Shown: positions 17,589-27,299 of the stretch, one piece after another | Position numbering within the stretch: the first letter of the stretch is position 1 | How the letters are laid out: every line of letters starts with the position of its first letter | Assembly (NCBI RefSeq): GCF_035599575.1 | Contig: NZ_CP141179.1 | Location: forward strand, 2,728,001-2,792,000 | Length of the DNA: 64,000 bases | Direction: 5' to 3' | Source of the DNA: Roseovarius sp. Pro17 | GTDB taxonomy: Bacteria > Pseudomonadota > Alphaproteobacteria > Rhodobacterales > Rhodobacteraceae | The notes under the pieces: model-generated | Databases searched by the model: none | What the model was told of the DNA's origin: nothing | Seen by the model: only the letters and a program-made list of their open reading frames with translations | Position numbers and translations under genes: made by a program

Positions 17589-17717
17589 CTGATCCAGTTC
17601 GCTACAAAATCATGGCGGAGGCTGAACGGCAGAAATCAGTTTCCGAAAGCCATCGAAGGCATCAATTGCCGAAACGGCGTCGAGGTGACAGTCGCCACAC
17701 AAATCAGCGCAGCCTGA
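17589..17717 (+). pseudogene. IS256-family transposase C-terminal remnant
   Basis: The plus strand reads LIQFATKSWRRLNGRNQFPK, then AIEGINCRNGVEVTV and a stop. This is the characteristic end of IS256 (Mutator-type) transposases (W-R-L-x-G-x-N-x-L-P-K). The catalytic part is absent. The following bases to 17998 include a small hairpin (CCTGTC/GACAGG at 17811-17828) and no gene. Confidence 0.6.
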
Positions 17718-17998
17718 TCAGGCCGCGTCACCCGGATTCAGGCATAGCTCTTGGAAAGCCACGAGACCGCCGTGCCCTACTCAAGCTCCATCGCTATGAC
17801 AGTGCCCCGACCTGTCCTAAAAGACAGGTAGCCGACCCATCTTGAACACAGTTAGGAACCGAAGTGTGCAGGTGTTTATAGTGATCTGGTTAACGAGTTC
17901 CCGCACAACATTTTTATTGCTGGATCGACTTCTGCCGAATGCTGCGATGTCGCTGCTTTCCGTATCGAGCATGAGAGCGCTAAAGGTCGAGAAATATT

Positions 17999-18634
17999 GT
18001 GAACAACGAAAATTCCAACTGTTTCGAGAGAGTTGGATCCGCCCCTCAATCTGAACTTTATCGTGTGTTAGGCAAGCGTGTCTTTGACGTCGTCTTGACG
18101 CTGTTGGTCCTGCCCCTCGTAATACCGATCACCGGCATTTTAGCCCTTCTGATTGCACTTGACGGTGGCAAGCCATTCTACCGGCAGGATCAGATTGGCA
18201 AGAACGGGCACATCTATCGGGTGTGGAAGTTGCGTCTTATGGTGAAAGATGCTGATGTTTGGTTGGAGCACCACCGGCATCATGAGTGCGGGAATGGGCC
18301 AGATTCGCTCGATGCTTCCCGCCTTACCGGTTTCGGACAATTCCTGCGCAAATCCTCTTTTGACGAACTGCCACAGTTCTTCAACGTGCTGGCCGGTGAT
18401 ATGAGCCTTGTAGGCCCACGACCGATGGTGACCTCGCCGACGGCGCTTTATCCCGGCGGAGATTACTACGATCTGCAACCTGGCATCACTGGTCTTTGCC
18501 AAATTTCTGATCAGCCTTATCTGACCCTTTCGCAACGTGCAGTCTGCGATGCCCGATATAACCGGACCCTGTCCTTCGCGAACGATCTGGCCATTCTGGC
18601 CGGGGCGTTCAAAGCCGTGCTGCGCCGAACGTAG
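17999..18634 (+). CDS. Sugar-phosphate transferase of the ExoY/WbaP type
   Basis: 211 residues from a GTG start. One membrane segment (VFDVVLTLLVLPLVIPITGI, about 29-48) is followed by the cytoplasmic catalytic domain with FRKSSFDELPQFFNV-like text, then LAGDMSLVGPRPM and PGITGLCQIS, all typical of bacterial sugar transferases that load a hexose-1-phosphate onto undecaprenyl phosphate to start exopolysaccharide synthesis. It stands alone, with no glycosyltransferases around it. The middle segment WKLRLMVKDADVWLEHH is a little shorter than usual. Confidence 0.82.
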   Translation: MNNENSNCFERVGSAPQSELYRVLGKRVFDVVLTLLVLPLVIPITGILALLIALDGGKPFYRQDQIGKNGHIYRVWKLRLMVKDADVWLEHHRHHECGNGPDSLDASRLTGFGQFLRKSSFDELPQFFNVLAGDMSLVGPRPMVTSPTALYPGGDYYDLQPGITGLCQISDQPYLTLSQRAVCDARYNRTLSFANDLAILAGAFKAVLRRT

Positions 18635-18650
18635 TGTGACAGAAATTCCA

Positions 18651-18953
18651 ATGACCGCCAGACGCTCGCAAAACCACAGCTTTTCGATTGCTACACTCAT
18701 CCTGAAGATGCTGTCACCGCCAGTGCGGGGGACTTTGATACACCGGGTTCTGCCCCGGAGATCGCTCTGCGCTGGCGCCTTTGACCGGCCAAAAGTTCGA
18801 TCCGGCGTGCCGGACGACCTAACCGTGCCTCTTGCCATGCCAGGGGGCAGTTCCATTCACCTCACGCCCCGCGTCCGTGAACAGGTGCGGGATGATGCCG
18901 GTCATCCTCTCTTCCTGAAACACCTAGTCCAATGGCGATTTTCGGCAGCTTGA
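18651..18953 (+). CDS. Hypothetical protein (about 100 aa), uncertain
   Basis: A frame opening with MTARRSQNHSFSIATLIL ends SSIHLTPRVREQVRDDAGHP and FLKHLVQWRFSAA. The C-terminal part looks like real protein, but I recognise no family. It follows the sugar transferase by 16 bases and could belong to the same transcript. The 170 bases after it hold only a 63-aa frame without support. Confidence 0.3.
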   Translation: MTARRSQNHSFSIATLILKMLSPPVRGTLIHRVLPRRSLCAGAFDRPKVRSGVPDDLTVPLAMPGGSSIHLTPRVREQVRDDAGHPLFLKHLVQWRFSAA

Positions 18954-19123
18954 TGTTCATGCTGCTGCCGCTTGCCACACTCTCATTCTTTAGAAAGGAA
19001 CATAATATGGCCGACCGCAAAGGCGCATGCCCACTGCTCAATCATCAAACCTCTCAAGTCTATCGACCCGAAGGTAATGAGATGCGTAGCGTCACGATGT
19101 CAGCCTTGCCGCGGCTGCGCTAA

Positions 19124-19516
19124 ATGCCGGAATCGCATATTACCATAAAACATGCTGTAGACACCCATGTTGGCAAGCGCATTCGCTACCGACGTTTGGT
19201 GAACGGCACTACACAGCAACAGCTTGCGGAATTTGTCGGAATTAAATTCCAACAAATTCAAAAATATGAATCAGGCATGAACCGCGTCAGCGCTTCCCGG
19301 CTGTGGGATATTGCGAACTTGTTGAGTGTGCCCGTGTCATTCTTTTTTGAAGGATTGGAGCCCGATACTCAGATCCAGAACAATGCAGATGATCTGCCCT
19401 GCGACACTCTGACGGACAAGGAAGCCGTCAATCTGCTGCGGTTCTACTACGCGTTACCTGACCAACAGCGGCGGCGTCTTTTTGATCTGGTCCGTGTGCT
19501 GGGCAAAGCGGCCTAG
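19124..19516 (+). CDS. XRE-family helix-turn-helix regulator
   Basis: 130 residues. The helix-turn-helix is well preserved: GKRIRYRRLVNGTTQQQLAE, then FVGIKFQQIQKYESGMNRVS and LWDIANLLSVPVSFFFEGLE. This short form is common in Rhodobacteraceae and resembles PraR/SinR-like regulators, some of which control quorum sensing or surface polysaccharide. It lies between an orphan sugar transferase and a quorum-sensing locus, which fits such a role, but this is only context. Confidence 0.85.
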   Translation: MPESHITIKHAVDTHVGKRIRYRRLVNGTTQQQLAEFVGIKFQQIQKYESGMNRVSASRLWDIANLLSVPVSFFFEGLEPDTQIQNNADDLPCDTLTDKEAVNLLRFYYALPDQQRRRLFDLVRVLGKAA

Positions 19517-20311
19517 AGCCGCCAATCAACTTTTTGAGGGATATCGCACATCGAAACCACACCTGAAGGTGAAATTTTTTATCCAGAACGGCTCGAGCGA
19601 CTGGGCTTTAAACCCCCAGGGGTGCAGCCGATCACCAAGTCAGCCGACTCAATGGGTGAGTTGCAAGGTGCTGAAGAGGCAAGGATGGTGCCACGCCCAC
19701 CGACATCCCACGCGATCGCATGACAGATCCGAGCCGGGTTTGATACGGAAAGGCCAGACCCGGCTCGACGAAAGGATGATAAGTCCATTGACCTCTATGC
19801 GATTGAGTTGTCGGCCCCATATCCAAGCCCGGCCTTGATGAGGATCATCATGTGCAACATCAAATCTGGAACCACCTCCGTATCTCGGTAGAAGGTGATC
19901 CGCTTGCGCCGCGTCGACAGGTCTATATCCAGATTGGAAAGCACACGCTCAACTGGCGTTTGAATGCTGAATGAGAGCCAAATTTACATTGCCCTATCCG
20001 TTCCGGCGACGAAGCTGATCTTCGCAGTCCTCAATCGGCATCACCGTCACAACCGCCATGGATCGCGATCCAGCGCATTGCCTAGGGGGCCTTCATCACA
20101 GGCGTCAGCCCCCAGCTTGGCAGCTAATCCTCGATCTGCCTTAGTGATTTCATACGCCGTTTCTCGACATCGGAAACTACATCGACATTGGCCTAATGAC
20201 GTTCATCTCTACAAGATGCTGAGGCCCGGATCGTGCGGGGCGGTCTTGCGATCTCGCCGCCGGGTCGTCACCACATTGAGCTGAGGAGCTACCAATGAAA
20301 TCACCGTGCGT
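19517..20311. other. 795-base eroded region without a supported gene
   Basis: No frame on either strand has a recognisable family, a good start and codon use like the neighbours. Several fragments of 60-118 codons are open by chance. The region lies between a regulator and the quorum-sensing locus and is probably decayed DNA. Confidence 0.4.
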
Positions 20312-20803
20312 TCAGCCTCGGGGATGTGTGTGCCGGATTGACAGATCCAGCAGCATTTCGCCGAATTCGGGTTCGGCTTCCGGTCCCTGAAGCGTCAGGC
20401 GGTGTAGGCTTTCAAAATCGGCGAAGAGCTCATCGCGTTCCGTGGCGGTGAAATCCCTGTCCGACCGCGAGAAGGCACCGATGCTTTTCGAACCGCCATA
20501 AGAGGTCGCCATGACCGCCCAGTACTTCAGACCGAACTCTGTGGCCTTCTCGAAAACACCGTGCTCATCCAGCTCCAGGAGGTCGGACCAGGATGCGATC
20601 CCGTCATTGCTAAACCCCCACTTGACGGCCGGATCCTTCATCACGATTCCCATCTTGGAATAATAATTCATCCATTCGTCATCATAGGTTTGGAATAGAT
20701 ATCTGGGAGTGGCGAAGTTGACCTGAAAAGCGGTCGCAAAACCACAAGGGCTCTGCTGCTTCAATCGCGTCAATAACGATCTGAGTTGATCGGTAAGTCT
20801 CAC
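20312..20803 (-). CDS. LuxR-type autoinducer-binding domain protein lacking the HTH
   Basis: 163 residues from a GTG at 20803, preceded by GGAGAG. The autoinducer-binding fold is clear: FATAFQVNFATPRYLF, YYSKMGIVMKDPAVKWGFSN, GIASWSDLLE and KSIGAFSRSDRDFTATERDE. The protein ends soon after (LLDLSIRHTHPRG) where a normal LuxR would continue into its DNA-binding domain, and no HTH can be found in any frame downstream. It resembles the binding half of the LuxR at 21840. It could bind the signal or pair with that LuxR and inhibit it. Confidence 0.8.
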   Translation of the reverse strand: MRLTDQLRSLLTRLKQQSPCGFATAFQVNFATPRYLFQTYDDEWMNYYSKMGIVMKDPAVKWGFSNDGIASWSDLLELDEHGVFEKATEFGLKYWAVMATSYGGSKSIGAFSRSDRDFTATERDELFADFESLHRLTLQGPEAEPEFGEMLLDLSIRHTHPRG

Positions 20804-21102
20804 GCTACTCTCCGGCAATCTGTTTTGACAGGGCCGCATCCGGCCCCGCGCAAACACAATTGCAGTCTTCGCCGGACCATCGCAACCCACCCTATGCCTT
20901 GCACGGTGTCGCCACTTTTTTCGGGGATCGGTTGAGGTTGGCAGACGGAATCAGAAGCAGCCAGAAGTCCAGCACAAGATAACGTTCGTCCGTTTTGCTT
21001 ATGATTTCTTGCATCGACCCTAAATCCGCTCGCCCAAAGCAAGGTAGTGCTCAATCGTGCTTTTCCGAGACACCAAATCGTTAACGATCAATGGTCATTG
21101 TG

Positions 21103-21738
21103 TCAAACATTTGCTTGCTGCCACAAAGGAGCCGTGGCGGTCGCGTGGGCGGCGGGCATTGACAGGATCGCATAGGACCGTCCGTCATGCTTGTTCCGGT
21201 ATTTTTCGCCCACCTGCTCGACGTCATAGCCCAGTTTGCGCAGCGACCGGCGGAAGCCTGGAACTGTCAGCGTCACCAGATCAGCGGACCCCTGATTGAT
21301 CGCCAGCTTCACAAGCCCCTGCACGACCAGACCAAGGGCCTCCTGCCTGTCATCCTGAGAGGTAAGCTGATCCGACAGGACAAGTCGGGTGCATTCCGAA
21401 GAATTGGCGAACCTATGAGCCCGAGGAAGAAGATCGGCCGGAATGCCGTCGATCCGTCCCTCAGCCGCATCCTGAAGCATGCAGCCATGGCTGCCCCATT
21501 TGTCGAAAAACCGCATGAGACGCGCCCCGCCGACCAACCGTCCATTCATCATCGCCACTGAATACGCAGCAGTGGGATTGTCGTATTGGTCCATCTCGAC
21601 ATCGCTATTGTGCGGAATGTCCCAGGCCAGCGTATCCACGAAAAACCGCTTGCGCAGACCTAGAAAATCATAAAACGCCGAGCCGTGCAGATGCATATCG
21701 GACAGATCGAAGGTTATTCCATTGATTTTGTTATTCAT
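21103..21738 (-). CDS. luxI: Acyl-homoserine-lactone synthase (LuxI family)
   Basis: 211 residues. Family landmarks are LRKRFFVDTLAWDIPHNSDV (with the conserved R, F and W), MDQYDNPTAAYSV, GRLVGGARLM and SSECTRLVL (conserved glutamate and arginine). It makes an acyl-homoserine lactone from S-adenosylmethionine and an acyl-ACP or acyl-CoA. Acyl length cannot be read. A dyad of lux-box type lies 32 bases upstream of the start, so LuxR-dependent positive feedback is likely. luxR lies upstream, in the same direction. Confidence 0.9.
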   Translation of the reverse strand: MNNKINGITFDLSDMHLHGSAFYDFLGLRKRFFVDTLAWDIPHNSDVEMDQYDNPTAAYSVAMMNGRLVGGARLMRFFDKWGSHGCMLQDAAEGRIDGIPADLLPRAHRFANSSECTRLVLSDQLTSQDDRQEALGLVVQGLVKLAINQGSADLVTLTVPGFRRSLRKLGYDVEQVGEKYRNKHDGRSYAILSMPAAHATATAPLWQQANV

Positions 21739-21769
21739 TTGCCATGCTCACATTACTTGAGATATTAAC

Positions 21770-21788
21770 CTGCGCGAGTTTCGCGCAG
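21770..21788. promoter_or_regulatory. Candidate lux box upstream of luxI
   Basis: CTGCGCGAGTTTCGCGCAG has two perfect 8-base arms around GTT and the CTG...CAG ends usual for LuxR binding sites. It is 32 bases before the luxI start, near where a -35 would lie. Confidence 0.65.
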
Positions 21789-21839
21789 CCGACTTCCCCT
21801 CACGGGAGAGTCCATGGCATTAATGTGGTGTCGTGGCGC

Positions 21840-22457
21840 TTAAATCCAGCCGTATGCTTTCGCTTGACCGACAGCTTGCGTATTGGTGCGCGCGCCCAGC
21901 TTTGAGCGGGCGTTGGTCAGTCGCAACTTTACGGCACTTTCGCTGATGCCCAGACGATAGGCGATTTCTTTCAACATCAAACCCGACGAAAGCATTTCGA
22001 GTGCATCGATCTCGGCCTTGGTCAAGGCACGCTCCGGCGCAAGCGCATGATGCAGTTCATCGACCGCACGGCTCAGAAATTCAAGCTCCTGATCCTTGAA
22101 TTCGCGATCAGAGCGCGCGAAGGAACCAAATGAGCGCAGGCCCGGCGCGTCGTGGTGCATGACACTAATCGCAGCACCATAGCGCATTCCAAACGACGCC
22201 GCAGATGTCAGCACATTGCGTTCATCCCTATTGGAAATCGCGCTCCACCGGGTGTGACCTGAGTTGTCATAGATCCAGTGGATGACTGGATCGAAGATCA
22301 TCAATCCGTTCTTCGTGTAGATATCGACCCAATCTTGCGGCAGCGAGTTGCGCTGATATTCTGGAAACGCGAACCCCACGCGCAGGGCCAAGTGATATCC
22401 GGCTGTAGCAAGGCCATCGAAATCGTAGGTGACGAGGAGGCTGTCTATCGTTTTCAT
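21840..22457 (-). CDS. luxR: LuxR family autoinducer-dependent regulator
   Basis: 205 residues from the ATG at 22457; the frame extends 20 codons to a TTG, which is less likely. The N-terminal autoinducer domain includes LPQDWVDIYTKNGLMIFDPV, TRWSAISN and FARSDREFKDQELEFL. The C-terminal LuxR-type HTH is complete (LTKAEIDALEMLSSGLMLKE, then IAYRLGISESAVKLRLTNAR). It probably activates luxI, which follows 101 bases downstream. Confidence 0.9.
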   Translation of the reverse strand: MKTIDSLLVTYDFDGLATAGYHLALRVGFAFPEYQRNSLPQDWVDIYTKNGLMIFDPVIHWIYDNSGHTRWSAISNRDERNVLTSAASFGMRYGAAISVMHHDAPGLRSFGSFARSDREFKDQELEFLSRAVDELHHALAPERALTKAEIDALEMLSSGLMLKEIAYRLGISESAVKLRLTNARSKLGARTNTQAVGQAKAYGWI

Positions 22458-22718
22458 CGGTTGCTGTCCCGACTGCCGCGCGACGGCCTGCACTCTCTTA
22501 GGTTGTTCTTCTGACAATTCGTCAGAGCAAAACCGGTATCGGTAGCGCTTTGATAACCCCGAACATATTTCGAAAAATCGTCAAACATTGGCCAACGTCA
22601 ACTTGGATTCACGATTTGATCTATAGGTTAACCCGTTGCCCCGCACTACCAAAAGGCGAATGGCAGATATGACGGGCGGATTGTATCCGCTTCGCAACGG
22701 GTTGCCATTCGTCTCGAC

Positions 22719-23081
22719 GTGCATAGATGGCTGCTTTGCCGAGATTGTGTTGAAAAACGCTGTTTTTGGGGGTTCTTGATTCTCATTCCAGCGCTGGCAG
22801 CGGTGGGACTCTCGGGATTTCGTCTGTCGAAAAAACGGCGTGGGCCGCTGGTGGAAAGGAAACAGAAGCGCATGCCATTCATTGCTGCGAACGGTCTTCT
22901 GATCCTGATTCCCTCGGCGCTCTATCTGTCTTTCAAGGCGCAGACAGAGGTGTTCGATATGGGATTTTACACAATTCAGAAGCTGGAGCTGATCGCGGGC
23001 GCGGTAAACATCACGCTGCTGGGCCTCAACATGCGCGACGGGATGCGGATGAAGGGCAAGCTGCGCCGTCGCCCCGTCTGA
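22719..23081 (+). CDS. Small membrane protein of unknown function
   Basis: About 120 residues from the ATG at 22719; a later start is possible. Three hydrophobic stretches are visible (FLILIPALAAVGLSGF; PFIAANGLLILIPSALYLSF; IQKLELIAGAVNITLLGLN), separated by a basic loop (RLSKKRRGPLVERKQKR). Both ends look cytoplasmic or positively charged. I recognise no functional family. It is divergent from luxR, with no obvious shared operator. Confidence 0.55.
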   Translation: MHRWLLCRDCVEKRCFWGFLILIPALAAVGLSGFRLSKKRRGPLVERKQKRMPFIAANGLLILIPSALYLSFKAQTEVFDMGFYTIQKLELIAGAVNITLLGLNMRDGMRMKGKLRRRPV

Positions 23082-23311
23082 CCTGACACTTTCTAGAGTG
23101 TCTCGCAGCTGCATACTTTGGGTTCAGGACAGGGATGAAAGGTCCCTATTACCGTTGCACGTTTGAGGAACGACCCGCGATGATAACTGCGCCTTATTGT
23201 AACTTCTGAAACCCAAAGAAATTCGTCAATCAATTTCCCGCATGAATGCTCGTTTTCTGTTTCCTCCTCAGAAAGCGGTTCTTCCGACCATATCTGACTA
23301 AATTTGTCGGA

Positions 23312-23340
23312 TTGACATGTCCTACGACTTCACTCAGATT
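23312..23340 (+). promoter_or_regulatory. Candidate promoter of the iron operon
   Basis: TTGACA (23312-23317) and CAGATT (23335-23340) are 17 bases apart, about 70 bases before the first small ORF. The -10 is weak, as expected for a regulated promoter. I could not place a convincing Fur, Irr or RirA site. Confidence 0.4.
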
Positions 23341-23411
23341 TACCATCAGTCAAGCCACCCCGAATCTTTCGTTGAGGGGAAGCCCGACACATATGAAATG
23401 TGAGGACTTCC

Positions 23412-23582
23412 ATGATGCGCCAATCACTCGAGACAACAAAGCCAGCTTTCCATGATGATTGTCATGAATATCTTGTCCGAGCCGCAGGACTTGAAATGCT
23501 GGCCTCCGATGTCGCTTCAGAGGGTGTGCCCCTCGAATGGATACTCGATCATGCTTCGCAGTCCGAACGAGGTCCGTCATGA
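23412..23582 (+). CDS. 56-aa ORF coupled to hemP
   Basis: MMRQSLETTKPAFHDDCHEY, then LVRAAGLEMLASDVASEGVP, starts 6 bases after GAGGA and stops on TGA overlapping the hemP ATG (ATGA at 23579-23582). The overlap and good ribosome-binding site argue that it is translated. No signal peptide or membrane segment is seen, and I know no relatives. It may be a leader that couples hemP expression to its own translation. Confidence 0.5.
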   Translation: MMRQSLETTKPAFHDDCHEYLVRAAGLEMLASDVASEGVPLEWILDHASQSERGPS

Positions 23583-23743
23583 GCATTCATTCCACTCCGA
23601 CAAAGCAGGCAGCGCTGAATCCTCTGCCGACCTACAGTGCCACTGAGCTGACCGAAGACGGCGACCTGCCACAGATTGTGCTGGACGGTCAGTCGTACAC
23701 CCTGCGGATTACGCGAGCTGGCAAATTGATCCTGACCAAATGA
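23579..23743 (+). CDS. hemP: Hemin uptake protein HemP
   Basis: 54 residues. The conserved C-terminal core of HemP is present: LPQIVLDGQSYTLRITRAGK then LILTK. HemP is a small protein tied to iron or heme uptake genes and in some bacteria activates them. Here it overlaps neighbours on both sides by 4 bases (ATGA), so it lies inside one operon leading to imelysin, bacterioferritin and di-heme genes. Confidence 0.88.
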   Translation: MSIHSTPTKQAALNPLPTYSATELTEDGDLPQIVLDGQSYTLRITRAGKLILTK

Positions 23744-24219
23744 ACGGCGCACAGAACACACGCGGCGGCGCAACCGTTGGTTACGTCGCTGAACTGGACG
23801 CGATCGAAGCCGCCTCGGTCATTTATCTGCGCCTGTGGTCGGATGGGCCGGAGGCGCAAACTCGGGTCTGGAACGACTTTGCGGCGGGGCTGGGGGTTGG
23901 TGGTGGCCGCAGAGCCGTCCAATCCTTTGAAATGCTGTGTAGTCTTTGTACACAGTACGGGCGGCGATTGCTGGTGCGTCATGCGGTGCGGTGCAAATGT
24001 CTTGGCGCGGACGAATCCTGTTTCGCCAATTTCGTCGCGATGGCGGCAGAGGGGAAGCGCGAGGATGCCATGCTCATCGCCACCCTGCTTGTACGCGCCG
24101 ACGTGGCCCCGCTGGTCGTCGCCTGTGCCGCTGATTTTGGGCGCGCCCTGAAGCGGATGCACCTGAACGCCCCTCGCGACATAACCGCCATCAACATGGC
24201 ACCGACGACACTTCACTAA
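23740..24219 (+). CDS. Cysteine-containing protein of unknown function in the iron operon
   Basis: 159 residues, starting inside the hemP stop. The centre is cysteine-rich (SFEMLCSLCTQYGRRLLVRH, then AVRCKCLGADESC), which could hold a metal or cluster; a later stretch (AMLIATLLVRADVAPLVVAC) is hydrophobic but short. No signal peptide is visible, so it is probably cytoplasmic. I do not recognise the family. Position between hemP and imelysin suggests a role in iron handling. Confidence 0.7.
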   Translation: MNGAQNTRGGATVGYVAELDAIEAASVIYLRLWSDGPEAQTRVWNDFAAGLGVGGGRRAVQSFEMLCSLCTQYGRRLLVRHAVRCKCLGADESCFANFVAMAAEGKREDAMLIATLLVRADVAPLVVACAADFGRALKRMHLNAPRDITAINMAPTTLH

Positions 24220-24231
24220 AGGGACAGATCC

Positions 24232-25494
<1,263 letters not shown>

Positions 25495-25550
25495 TCCAAC
25501 CAGCAAGCCACCGCCAGCAACGTTGATCCGCAACATCAGGACAACAACAC

Positions 25551-26561
25551 ATGTACAGAACGACACTGACAGCGGGTCTTTGCAGCCTTGCAGTGACTGG
25601 CGGCACGGCTGCCTTGGCGCAAGACGCCCGGTTCACTTGGGAAGGCAGCCTTGAGATCGGCGTGGATAGCACGGTGCGCGCCGATGATTCGGCGGCAGAG
25701 CTGACTGATACCTATCTCACGCTGGAAGCCGCGATCGAGGCGGCGCTGACGGATCGGATCAGCTTGTTCGGCGGTCTGACGCTGGAATCCATGACCGACC
25801 CAACCGACGACCGCGCATTCGAGGATCTGGGGCTCTATGTCAGCGAATTCGGTTTTCGCTTTGCCTTTGGCGAAACAACGGTGTCTGCGGGAAAGATCAG
25901 CCCGGTCTTTGCCGTCGCCTGGGACGCGGCACCGGGGTTCTACGGCACGTCGCTGGCAGAGGATTATGAACTGAGCGAGATGATCGGGGTCGCGGTGGAC
26001 ACCTCGCTTGGTAGCGCAGGCGGCGCGCTGTCTTTTGCCGTGTTCTACGTTGATGACACGTTCCTGAGCGACAGCGTCGGCGACAAGCGCGGGCGCAACT
26101 CGACCGCCGCCGGGGGCGTGGGCAACACGGGCAATTTCAACAACCTATCAATCCAATACAGCCAAGAGTTCGGCGCCACGACCGCATGGGTCGGTGCGCG
26201 GCATCTGTCGGCAGGCACGGGCGATGTATCGGATGAAACCGGCCTCGTTGCCGGTCTGACCCATGACTTTGGCAACGGCTACGACTTGATTGCCGAAGTG
26301 GCGCATTTCAACGGGGCGGGCGGCACCGACGAGGATGCGACCTATGCCACGCTGGGCGCGGCGTATGCGCCGAACGAATGGACGTTTTCGGCCACCGGAA
26401 CCATCGTGGACAATTCCGACGCGGATACCGACCACATGATCGCGCTTGGGGTCGACCGTGCTCTCTCCGATACGGTCGAGGTGAATTTTGGCGTCGCGCG
26501 TTTTGATGTCGGCGGTGAAAGGTCAACCGCCGTCGGTTTGGCCACCGTCATATGGTTCTGA
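25551..26561 (+). CDS. Outer-membrane beta-barrel (porin-like) protein
   Basis: 336 residues. A signal peptide ends near TAALAQDARF. The mature part alternates polar and apolar residues in strand-like segments and finishes in a terminal phenylalanine (GLATVIWF), as outer-membrane barrels do. The glycine-rich loop (RNSTAAGGVGNTGNFNNL) may be an extracellular or constriction loop. No TonB box or plug domain is present, so it is a passive or specific porin, not a TonB receptor. Its place between imelysin and bfd suggests iron-linked transport. Confidence 0.75.
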   Translation: MYRTTLTAGLCSLAVTGGTAALAQDARFTWEGSLEIGVDSTVRADDSAAELTDTYLTLEAAIEAALTDRISLFGGLTLESMTDPTDDRAFEDLGLYVSEFGFRFAFGETTVSAGKISPVFAVAWDAAPGFYGTSLAEDYELSEMIGVAVDTSLGSAGGALSFAVFYVDDTFLSDSVGDKRGRNSTAAGGVGNTGNFNNLSIQYSQEFGATTAWVGARHLSAGTGDVSDETGLVAGLTHDFGNGYDLIAEVAHFNGAGGTDEDATYATLGAAYAPNEWTFSATGTIVDNSDADTDHMIALGVDRALSDTVEVNFGVARFDVGGERSTAVGLATVIWF

Positions 26562-26572
26562 GGAAAACAACA

Positions 26573-26824
26573 ATGATCATCTGTCACTGCCAGAAAATTA
26601 CCGACCACGATATCCACGCGGCCATCGACTGGATGCGAGCCGCTGATATGCATACGATCATCACCCCCGGAAAAATCTATCGCGCGCTGGGAAAGGCCGC
26701 TGACTGCGGCGGTTGCATGTCACTGTTTTTGACAACGATGCGCACTAACTCCAACATGGAAGTTCCCATGCAACTCCGCAAACTGAGGCGCGGACAGACA
26801 CAGGAGAACCGCGATGAACGGTGA
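26573..26824 (+). CDS. bfd: Bacterioferritin-associated ferredoxin (Bfd)
   Basis: 83 residues from the ATG at 26573 (GAGGAAAAC upstream). Cysteines in [13 protein letters not shown] and ADCGGCM form the C-x-C...C-x-x-C pattern that binds a [2Fe-2S] cluster in BFD-like domains. Bfd delivers electrons to the heme of bacterioferritin so that stored ferric iron is released. The tail ([17 protein letters not shown]) is basic. It overlaps the bfr start by 11 bases. Confidence 0.9.
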   Translation: MIICHCQKITDHDIHAAIDWMRAADMHTIITPGKIYRALGKAADCGGCMSLFLTTMRTNSNMEVPMQLRKLRRGQTQENRDER

Positions 26825-27299
26825 CAAGAAAGTAATTGAATACCTCAACGATGCCCTGCGCAGCGAACTGACGGCCGTCAGCCAATACTGGCTCCACTTC
26901 CGTCTTCAGGAAGACTGGGGTCTGGGCCATATGGCCAAGAAGTCCCGCGAGGAAAGCATCGAAGAGATGCACCACGCTGACAAGCTGATCGCGCGTATCT
27001 TGTTGTTGGGCGGCCATCCGAACCTGCAAAAGCTGGACCCGTTGCGCATCGGCCAGACGCCGAAAGAGACGCTCGAATGCGATTTGGCCGCAGAACAGGA
27101 TGCGCAAAAATTCTATAAGCAAGCCCGCAAGCACTGCGAAGAAGTCGGCGACTACGTGAGCAAGAACATCTTTGAGGAATTGCTCACCGACGAGGAAGGT
27201 CATATCGACTTTCTTGAAACCCAGCTCAATCTCGTGGCCAAACTTGGCGAAGAAAAATATGCCCAACTCAACGCGTCGAAAATGGATGAAGCAGAGTAG
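26814..27299 (+). CDS. bfr: Bacterioferritin
   Basis: 161 residues, the normal length. Heme ligand Met52 and ferroxidase residues Glu18, Glu51 and His54 are present ([40 protein letters not shown]), as is the later [13 protein letters not shown] helix. It forms a 24-mer shell that oxidises and stores iron in the cytoplasm. Its stop overlaps the next gene by 14 bases. Confidence 0.96.
   Translation: MNGDKKVIEYLNDALRSELTAVSQYWLHFRLQEDWGLGHMAKKSREESIEEMHHADKLIARILLLGGHPNLQKLDPLRIGQTPKETLECDLAAEQDAQKFYKQARKHCEEVGDYVSKNIFEELLTDEEGHIDFLETQLNLVAKLGEEKYAQLNASKMDEAE

Noticed and set aside
23200..23411. Fur, Irr or RirA operator before the iron operon
   Set aside because: Some AT-rich stretches are present, but none fits a consensus I can state with confidence.
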